DNA from: Diadema setosum
Lineage: Eukaryota > Echinodermata > Echinoidea > Diadematoida > Diadematidae
Assembly (NCBI RefSeq): GCF_964275005.1
Contig: NC_092702.1
Location: 32,278,726-32,342,725, forward strand
Direction: 5' to 3'
DNA: 64,000 nt
Under the pieces are notes generated by a model. It was not told the origin of the DNA. It ran no database searches and saw only the letters and a list, made by a program, of their open reading frames with translations. This document shows, piece by piece, positions 55,713 to 64,000 of this stretch (its first letter is position 1; every line of letters begins with the position of its first letter). A program made the position numbers and the translations under genes.

Positions 55713-56421
55713 ACTGATGGCTTACATTTTATTTCTTTATTTTTCTGTTTTGCTTTTCATTTAGATCTAGATTCATTGTAGAGTCGAGAGAGCTCGAAAG
55801 GTTGTTCATGGGTAGGATGGGTGGGTATGAAATGTTGAGTTTTAAATTAATACTTTATCACAGTATATTAGTTTGTAAACTTACCAACCAATTTGAATTC
55901 ATTCATGGTTGAAGATCAATCACATTCACACTGCTAATGCTACTGAGTGGTGTGTGCACATTAGCGAAACTGTGAGCACAGATAGTCTCTAGCGATCTGC
56001 CATGCCAATCAGTTTTCTTATCGTCCAAATTCCAAGTCCTCTCTGCCATCTTCTTCATTTTGTTCTTTCTTTATATAAGTTTAGCTGTCCTTGTTCTTAG
56101 ATAGTTTTTCATCATCTTCTTCTTGTTTCCTCCTTTCTTTCCTTCATATTATTCTCCTGTTGCTTGTAGATTTTCACCTCAATGTTTCTGTTCTTGTTGC
56201 ACTTCTTCTGTACCATCCTTCTTGTTGTTCTTGTGTGTATGTGTGTGTGTTTTGTTGGTGTCTGTGCAAAATGGATTAAATGAGTTTGCCAAAGGGCAAT
56301 TTGAATTTATTGTACTGCCATGATAATTGATCATTATCATTATTTTGTTTTCTTGTGTTTTTTTTAATGGCATATGAAGGTGTGTATGCTCATGAATTGA
56401 AGCGGAGAAAAAAGTGTGACG
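55713..56421. other. XPNPEP1 upstream region
   Basis: No other gene seen. Pyrimidine-rich at 56100-56250 with a short (TG)n near 56232-56250. The promoter and 5' UTR presumably lie here; an in-frame TGA at 56398-56400 bounds the start. Confidence 0.4.
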
Positions 56422-56532
56422 ATGGCGAAGAACACAACGCTAATTTTGGACAAGCTTCGGAGCCTGATGAAGAGCTCTCAGTACGGGGGTCCAATCCAGG
56501 CATACATCATACCATCATGTGATGCTCATCAG
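56422..56532 (+). CDS. XPNPEP1: XPNPEP1 exon 1
   Basis: 37 codons, [20 protein letters not shown] to CDAHQ, donor CAG|GTGAGA. Confidence 0.94.
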
Positions 56533-59500
56533 GTGAGAGTTGTTTTACATCACCAAGTTTTCCCTCTGCATAAATGTACTGTAAATGTGGAAATTTTCAC
56601 AGTACATTGATTTTTGTGTATTTTGCGCTACTTTTTGATTGAAATATTGACGTTGATAGTTGTAGAAGTGAGTGCTCTCGACCTACCTCCTCAAGAAATC
56701 ATGCTCTGTATTCTATGGTACATTCATTCATGAACAAGATGCTGCAGCCATAATATCGCTCTTGATTATTGTATGAATTTCACTACCAGGTGTTGATCAG
56801 GTGGTCATGATTATTTTAGAGCATCAAGTGAGAATCTGGGGAAAGTGAAATGGAACAAATGTCTTTTATGAGCCTCATCGAGAACTCATAAAATCTTGAT
56901 TGGAAGGTCTGTTTTGAAGAACATGCGTATGCATACAATGTGCTAAACTAGTGGTACTGTTGTATTACATTTTGTAAGCATGTTTGTGTTTAAGTCAATT
57001 ATGTAGACCTTCATACATATACGCAGTGTTATATTTCAACCCTTTGCATGCAAAGTCTTATCATGTCCCCTCAAATGTGCAATGTGCCAATCAGTGAGTT
57101 TGATGGATGATGGGAGACTTTACGTTTTGTATGTGAAATGATTTGACCTGTAGAATGAATACATAGCTGCCTGTGACTGCAGACGACCATATGTTACTGG
57201 ATTCACAGGGTCGAGTGGTGAGTGTTCTGCCATTTCTTTCTTGTAATGTTACAATTTGTAAACTTGTTTTCACTCTCTACACATTCAGCACAAAGCTACC
57301 AATCATATGTGAAGGACTTTAATCCCTTACTTTGCTGAACAAACCAATTGATATTAAAAAGGAAAACAATAGCATTAGAGGGCCTTCTTGAATCTCAGCT
57401 CCATATGAGAATCAAACTTGTTATGACAAAGCATGATCAAAATCAGGTGAAATTTCCACACCAAAATACTAAAGTTCAAACAAACAAGAATTGACTTAGA
57501 AAGTTTTGGCAACCATACACAAAAGTGGCAAAGTTTAAGGAGAGTAGAGATCGTGTTCGAGTTGCGCAGAATCAGACATTATCAAGAGTGATAGAGTGTT
57601 TCAAAATGTTTTCAAAGGACTATTTTGTTTTGTTTTGGGGCTGTACTATCATATAGATGAAAACTTGTTATGGTGCAAAGACAAGTTAACAGTGTAACAC
57701 TGTATTCAAATTTATAAAGCAGTAAAATTTTAGATAAGAATATAAGAATGAAAAAAGAAAGGAAAATTCAATTAGAAGAGTGTTTTGCACTTGCAGCATA
57801 CAACAGCTATTCTTCTTCATACATGGTATCAACTCAAGTTAACAAATAAAAGTTATATTTTCTATGTAAAACCTCATTCAGAACAGGTAGATATTACTGG
57901 CACTCCTGCTACATACCTATAAAGCAGACATGCGTACAAACTTGTTTGATGTAAAGTGGGAACTCAAATTCTTAACTTTTTTGTCTTGGTGTGTTCAGGA
58001 ACTGCCATCGTGACAGAAAATGAGGCTGCCATGTGGACAGATGGTCGCTACTTCCTTCAAGCCGCTAAACAGTTGGATCATAACTGGAAGCTGATGAAGA
58101 TGGGTAAAATGCATGATAGTAAAATTGTGTAATATTAAACTAAATACCTCCCATTTCATACTATGTAGATATACAAATGAAGTACACGTACTTCATATTA
58201 TCTGAATGCCTTGTCATCCATCATTAGATGTCTGCTCTTAAATCATATCTTTGTAGTTGAGTCATATGGCAAAAAAAGAAGAAAAAGAAATATGAGGGAA
58301 AACAAAAAAGCACATTCCGCGAGGATATAGAAGTGATTATGAATACTGATTGTAAAATGAATGTTATTGTAATGCGATATGTAGGATATTGTTAATATTG
58401 CTTGATCATTCATGGTGGAACCACAAATTTCATATATTTGTGAATATGAGTAAATTTCTATATTGTTCTTATGTGATAAGTAACTGTCATTTATCTGTTG
58501 CCATTGATTTGATGCAATGAAAGCTGGTGCAAGAATCTTGTCATGCTTGATAGATGACATTTCACTATTCAGATGTGGTTGAAATCGAGTCTGATGCTAA
58601 GACTATAGAGCCCATCTACATTCATGAGTTTAGTTGTTTTTACATAGATCTACAAAGGTCATATCCCGCAATTTACACACTGAGTCCAAAGTACACATGT
58701 GGAGAATAGATTGTCAACACGGGTGTCTGTTGATGACATACTGACAGAGCTCTTGAATAATCGTATTTTGAACAAATTCTGTAAGTTGAAGGTCTCTGTA
58801 GCGTTTATGGCTAACTCATTAAACCAGATGAAAAGCAAACAAACAGACAGAAAAAAATAAACTTTACTTGCAGAGCCATATTTCTCAGCATTGTGATCTT
58901 CAAAAGTCATACTTTTTGTACTTGTGCTCTTTATTTGTCTAGCCAGTTGTTTCAGTGCAGAGCAGACATGTCTTATCAGTCCAATCAGCCTATAGCTCAT
59001 CATGTAGTGGCACTACCAGATGGATTTTTGTGAACAATTATCATAAATGAAATGCCAAAGCAAAAAAAAAAAGTATAATTTCCAAAAGCTATATCTGTAT
59101 TTTTTTGTTAATTGTTGATATTCCCTTATTACAGAAAAGTTGGAAATGCATGGTCTCACGTTTCAGCTGCTGTCCATTTGCGAGATACCCTTGTTACAAA
59201 TCTGTTGTGTTTAGATTTGAGCCATTAGTTTCAAAGTAACAAAAAAAAAAAAAATCCCAAACGCAAAAAGTGTAAGTAGTACTTGCCGTGCTTTTTACTC
59301 TGTTTTTGGATTCTTTTCTTGTATCCTCTTTTTTGTGCCCCTTTAGGACTGCCAGATACTCCATCACAAGAGACTTGGCTTGGAGAGGTAGGTGCATCTT
59401 TGTGTGGTGGTTTTGAATGCTTTAACCTGTTGAGGACGGGCTGATTTTGCTCAAGACTCATTTCACATGGACACCTGCCCGAGTATACTCGCGATTAGTC

Positions 59501-62500
59501 TTCAACAGGTTAAAGGGATGGTACAGTTTCGGTTGAGATGGGACTTCAGGTTTCCAACGAGTTTTGATGGGGATGAAAGAGAAAGAGAGAAATCTCTTAT
59601 GAAATATGAAAGAGCGAATAATTCTAAGAGGAATTCAAAGTTTATTTGCTGAAAATCGGTTTTGAAGTAGTTAAGATATTCAAATTAATGTGATCCTGAT
59701 AAAAGGTGGGACCCACCGTCTATTAGGATTGCTTTGTTTTACTCTTTTTAGCTCACCTGAGCCAAAGGCTCAAGTGAGCTATTGCGATCGCCCTTCGTCC
59801 GGCGTGCGTAAACTTTTTACATTTTCATCTTCTTCTTGAAAACCCCAAGACCGATTTTCATCAAACTTGGCAGGTAGCATCCCTAGGGGGTTAGGAACTC
59901 AATTTGTTAAAATGGGCACCATGCCCCACCCAGGGGGCCCCCAGGGGGGCCCAAACCCCCCAAAATTAAGGAATCTGTAAAAATCTTCTTCTCTAGAACC
60001 AGGTGTGATAGAGCTAAGTTAATACTATGAGTTAGTACATTGATGACTGTAGTTTCAAGTTTGTTCATGGCAGAATCAGGGGTGCCCCCCTTGGGACCCA
60101 GGGGAGGGGGGGGGGGGGTGAGGAGGGGTCCTAATGGGGCCTAAATTGTACATTTTTATCTTCTTCTTTAGAACCCCATAACCCATTTTCACCAAACTTG
60201 GCAGGTAGCATCCCTAAGGGGTTAGGATCTCAATTTGTTAAAATGGGCACCATGCCCCACCCAGGGGGCCCCCAGGGGGGCCTAAACCCCGTAAATGAAG
60301 GAATCTTTAAAAATCTTCTCTAGAATCAGAAGTTATAGAGCTAAGATAATACTATGAGTGAGTACATTAATGACTGTAGTTTTGAGTTTGTTCATAGCAG
60401 ATCCAGGGGTGCCCCTCTTGGGGGCAGGGGTGGGGGGGGGGGGGGGAGGTGGATGGGAAGGTCCAAATGGGGGCCTGAATTGTACATTTTCATCTTCTTC
60501 CTGAAAACCTCATGATGGATTTTCGTCAAACTTGGCAGGTAGCATCCCTAGGGGGTCAGGATCTAAATTTATCAAAATGGGCACCATGCCCCACCCAGAG
60601 GGCCCCAGGGGGCCCGAATCCCCAATAATGAAGGAATCTTAAAAAATTTGGGCCCTTATTGTACATTTTCATCTTCTACTTGAGAATGCCTGGTCAAATT
60701 TTGGTAGAGCTGTGAATAATTTAGATTAGTGACTGCGTGAAAGGTGAACTTGCGATACTAAGGTGAGCGCTAGACCCGCAGGTCTCTTGTTTTTTTATTT
60801 CGCAGCCATTTCAAAACCGATTTTCATCATATGAACTTAGAATTCCTCTTAGAAGTATATGCTCTTTAAAATTTCATAAAGTGGTTTGTAAGTATCTCAC
60901 AGAAAGTTAAAAACTGAATCCTCACCTCAACCGTTACTATACCATCCCTTTAAGATACGAACTTTTGTCAGTGATAGAACACTGAAGGAGATAAAGAGGA
61001 CGAAAAGACAAAAATGAAGCAGAGGAAGAAGGAAATTCAAGTGTACTCAAAAATTGGATTTAAAATATTGAGTTGTGGGATTTTGAAATTTCACACGATT
61101 TAAGAAATCAGAAATGTTTGTCACAGCCTTGTATGCAAATTATGTGAGGTGATGATGTCATCACTTTGCAAACCTCCAATTGACCTGAACATAATTCTTA
61201 AACTAAAAATCGTTTTTCAAAAATATGAAATTGACAAGAATATTCTGTGTTCTTCTGATCTTCTCACTTCTTATTGCAGTGTTGTAATGATATAACAATG
61301 ATGATTTATTATGGGGGCAGAGGTTGTAATTGCTGAATTTTTCATAACACATTTTGTTTAGAAGATTTAAGCAACATATCTGTAGGAAGTGTTGTTAGTG
61401 TCATCAGTGTTTATTTTCACTGTCATACCACTAGGTGCTACCATCAGGGTCAAAGGTTGGTGTTGATCCCTTCCTATTTAGATGGGGTGAGTATCAACCT
61501 AACATTTTTCTTTCTCCCTCCCTCTCAACCTCACAGTACTTGTTCTATTGATTTTGAACAATATCACTTCATTATTTTTTTTTTTACATATCAAGTTCTA
61601 TTTGTTACACCCAACAGTGAGTGGATTAAAAGTAGCGTGCATTGCAAATGTACTGAACCTCTAGGATCAAAAGAAAGAAAAAAAAAAAAAAAGAGAAAAG
61701 AAAATAAAGAACTTGAGAGAACATTCAGAGGCCACATCCACTTATGATACTCCTTGACATGCTGGTACAGGAGGTCACAATGTTTGACCTATACTATTCA
61801 AGTACCGAATTCCTGTTGTGGACAAATTATGAAGAAAAAAAAAAATGATGAATTTAAGGAATTTGTGGTTCCCTGCTACAAATAAGTGTTATCTTTAAAG
61901 GCAATGAAGAATTATAAAGTTAGACAACAAAAACAATCAATCAGTCACATAAAACAAAAACTGTAGCCAAACACCTCAAAATTGTTAGGTGATGTTATAT
62001 TGCCAATGTAATATACCATGATATACCCCCATGCAATATATCATTCTCCTGTAGAGTCCTGGAAGAGCTTTGTGTCTCATCTCAATGATGCCGGTCACTC
62101 TCTGGTGCCAATACAACCAAACCTGGTGGACCTGGTGTGGGGTGACGAGAGGCCACACCCCCCAAAGAACGAGGTCAAAGTTCATGAACTTTCGTATGCA
62201 GGTAGGATACCACAAAATGTAAGACAAAATTTGGTGTGATATGAAAACTAGCCATTTGTTTTAAAGATAATTTTACTTCAAATTCAAAAAAGCAAATTGG
62301 TCACAGGAATTGTAGATTTTATGATAAAAGGGTCCCTTCCCTCTCAAAATAAGGTCAAAGTTTATGAAGTCAGGTGAGCATGTACTGTAGGGTGCAAGGT
62401 AAACTTGCGTGAACAGAGTAAGATGCAACAAAAAGCAGTACTTGAGAGATGCACAACAGCTGAAGTAATGAAACCACCATTTCTGATATCACATGATACG

Positions 62501-64000
62501 TCTATGTCACAAGAAATGATAACAACTAGATATGCAGAGGAAAAAGTGCTGAGCTGTCAACTAAAGACTGTATTGTCTGAGTTATCATCTGTGTGCTGGT
62601 AGTGATATACAATTGTATGTAAATTTGTGCTTCACATTGTTGCCTCAAAAAGCTACAGTGTATCATGATAATGAGTATAACACTTAAAAAAAAAAAATTG
62701 CCAATGATGATTGTGAACAAGTTCCCCCGCTTGTCCCATGGAAAGTGTGGAGATTGACTTTACTCCATGTGCAAGTCAGCTATGGTGGTGAAAGGTGTAA
62801 AGTCAAACATTGTACAGAACACAGAACACGTTATGTCAGTTACGACATTAGACAGGAAAGTTACATATGGCATACTATAGTGTTTCCTGATTGTTTCATG
62901 AAGTAATGACTTTGGTCTACATGTAATGGCATATCTGAATGTGGCAAGGATATGAAATCACAGCCGTTCAACAGTCCCTCTCTTAAAGCATAAATTCAAA
63001 TGAGCATGAAAAATTGTGTACTAGTTTTTTTTTTTTTTCAATCTAGCCACAGTGATTTGTATGTGTATTCCACATTCAAGCAGTATCAAAGAACAATAAT
63101 TACTGGCGTGCGATTAATCAGTCGAAAAACAAGTACATTCACTGGTTCATGTTAAATTGTTGAGAGTAGCAGCATGGTTTCTTGATTATTAATGTCATAA
63201 TCATAATATCTCTATACTAGCAGAGCTAGTGGTACCTCACAGATGTTGTCAGCAAACACAGGAAGTTTAACCCCATTACACTATATTGAAATACACCTAC
63301 TCTACACATTAAAGATGGCTAGTTGTAGTGGTTCTCAGTGACATAATTTCCATTATATCTTGAAAAAGAGTGCTCGGGCAGTGAATGGAACCATGCTGAT
63401 TGTCAACAAGTTTTCTAGTGTTACACAATATGCCACTAAAATGGGATCTATTCTCAGGAAATTACTTAACAGACTGTGCCTGTGGGTTTTTTCTTTGAAG
63501 GTAAAACTTTTAAAACTTTTTACAGAAAAAAAAAAAATCTTTAAAAATTCTCCAATCCATTGGTTTACCTACGTTCTGTTTGTCAAAGTTGCATGAATGT
63601 GTAGTACAGTATCACTAAAGCTTATGGCTATACACTACAACTTTCTTATTGTTTCTGAAAATGAGTATCTCATATAGCATATACGGAGATGGAAGTACAG
63701 TCAACCTTACCTAAGTGGGATCTATTTGAACTGAAGAAACAGCTTTAACTTAGAGAAAATTTGACTAACGAGGGATTAAAATCAATAGAACATAAAGAGT
63801 GAAAAGACCTTAGACTTATGTCATTATATGACTTGCGCAAGGTCGACTTAGGCGAGGTTGACTGTAGGCCTATAATACACCACAAAATCAGAAACAGTAA
63901 AAATTATGAATTTATAGAAAAAAAAACCCAACAACATCAACAACAGTAACAACCCAGTGGTAACAATAGTATGACCTTTAACCTCCAGGTGAGAGTTCAG
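56422..64000 (+). CDS. XPNPEP1: X-prolyl aminopeptidase 1 (cytosolic aminopeptidase P), N-terminal part
   Basis: Metallopeptidase that removes the residue preceding proline at peptide N-termini. Coding exons are 56422-56532, 57154-57217, 57999-58103, 59347-59387, 61435-61486 and 62055-62201, with a probable seventh from 63989; phases are 0, 1, 1, 0, 1, 1. The joined product (about 173 residues) matches the creatinase-like N-terminal domain of human XPNPEP1: [102 protein letters not shown] and VHELSYAG. Human XPNPEP1 has 623 residues, so the central and catalytic pita-bread domains lie beyond the window. All introns are GT-AG. Start ATG 56422 gives [15 protein letters not shown]. Confidence 0.95.
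57154..57217 (+). CDS. XPNPEP1: XPNPEP1 exon 2
   Basis: Acceptor GACCTGTAG, encodes [20 protein letters not shown] and ends in the Gly of SSG; donor AGTG|GTGAGT. Confidence 0.95.
57999..58103 (+). CDS. XPNPEP1: XPNPEP1 exon 3
   Basis: Acceptor TGTGTTCAG; encodes [20 protein letters not shown] through LMKMG; donor ATGG|GTAAAA. Confidence 0.95.
59347..59387 (+). CDS. XPNPEP1: XPNPEP1 exon 4 (41 nt)
   Basis: Acceptor CCCCTTTAG, donor GAG|GTAGGT; encodes [13 protein letters not shown], aligned with human LKDTPTQEDWLVS. Confidence 0.92.
59426..59509. mobile_element. 84-bp MITE in XPNPEP1 intron 4
   Basis: TTAA at 59422-59425 and 59510-59513; ends CCTGTTG and CAACAGG. It shares ATGGACACCTGCCCGAGTAT with the copy at 41437. 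The left TTAA begins 35 bp after exon 4. Confidence 0.85.
59514..60949. mobile_element. Foldback MITE interrupted by a Helentron-like element
   Basis: The ends AGGGATGGTACAGTTTCGGT and AGGGATGGTATAGTAACGGT (complement) have TTAA on both sides (59510-59513, 60950-60953). Arms of about 180 bp match through CTAAGAGGAATTC and GAAAATCGGTTTTGAA. Its left TTAA is shared with the preceding 84-bp MITE. The loop holds 59750-60789. Confidence 0.85.
59750..60789 (+). mobile_element. Helentron-like element, AGCTCACCTGAG family, copy 2
   Basis: AGCTCACCTGAGCCAAAGGC hairpin at the left with GTGAGCT. Three ~330-bp internal units as in 32380-33409. Right AAGGTGAGC, hairpin GACCCGCAGGTC, terminal TCTTG, then T-run. 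Inserted between T residues in the loop of the foldback MITE, so it is younger than that insertion. Confidence 0.75.
61435..61486 (+). CDS. XPNPEP1: XPNPEP1 exon 5 (52 nt)
   Basis: Acceptor CATACCACTAG, donor TGGG|GTGAGT; encodes [17 protein letters not shown]. Confidence 0.92.
62055..62201 (+). CDS. XPNPEP1: XPNPEP1 exon 6
   Basis: Acceptor TCTCCTGTAG; encodes [20 protein letters not shown] through VKVHELSYA; donor GCAG|GTAGGA. Confidence 0.95.
63698..63864. mobile_element. 167-bp pogo-like MITE in XPNPEP1 intron 6
   Basis: The ends CAGTCAACCTTACCTAAGT and CAGTCAACCTCGCCTAAGT (complement) are flanked by TA (63696-63697 and 63865-63866). Confidence 0.75.
63989..64000 (+). CDS. XPNPEP1: XPNPEP1 probable exon 7 start
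   Basis: ACCTTTAACCTCCAG precedes GTGAGAGTTCAG. In the required phase it reads G-E-S-S, which can follow SYAG where human has DYTGISW. Only 12 nt are visible. Confidence 0.45.

Overview
The window looks like nuclear DNA of a marine invertebrate deuterostome, most likely an echinoderm. This is inferred from its AT-rich sequence, short spliced exons of two conserved metazoan enzymes, and dense families of foldback MITEs, TGACCTTTGACC-type repeats and hairpin-ended repeats. The species is not identified. No prokaryotic operons, CRISPR arrays, rRNA or tRNA genes, retroviruses or LTR elements were recognised.

Layout. 1-6800: repeats, a 1,054-bp non-autonomous Harbinger-like element (433-1486) with a 44-bp perfect palindrome and a Myb/SANT-like ORF remnant, and a possible 3' terminal exon near 2.2 kb. 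6811-10197 (-): a LINE with an uninterrupted 989-codon endonuclease/reverse-transcriptase ORF. 10470-15540: a diverged, hierarchical tandem array in which a ~60-nt module recurs eight times. 16001-16855 (-): an isolated LINE ORF1-type gene next to a foldback MITE. 17853-19010: a Helentron-like element. 20029-26612 (+): one long exon encoding a 2,180-residue protein with 22 AT-hooks. 26.6-41.4 kb: intergenic, filled with foldback elements, Helentron-like elements and a 2.1-kb pogo-like element. 41529-47755 (-): a complete six-exon gene for CCA-adding tRNA nucleotidyltransferase (TRNT1). 47.8-56.4 kb: intergenic, with a possible 5' exon of TRNT1, a decayed LINE 3' end and a perfect 260-bp tandem duplication. 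56422-64000 (+): the first six exons, and probably the start of a seventh, of cytosolic X-prolyl aminopeptidase (XPNPEP1), which runs off the window.

The two enzymes are housekeeping functions with no shared pathway. TRNT1 adds CCA to tRNA 3' ends in mitochondria and cytosol. XPNPEP1 removes N-terminal residues that precede proline. The AT-hook protein is not recognised as any named family and is the most unusual host gene here. It has no other visible domain, and its hooks grew by two internal duplications (five 59-residue units with an exact 177-bp period, and four 15-residue units).

The strongest candidates for something undescribed are the AT-hook protein, the eight-fold module array at 10.5-15.5 kb, and three repeat families with different sequences but the same Helentron-like end architecture. 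Several repeats also carry perfect DR1 nuclear-receptor half-site pairs. TTAA-flanked MITEs sit within 3 bp of the TRNT1 stop codon and 37 bp after an XPNPEP1 exon.
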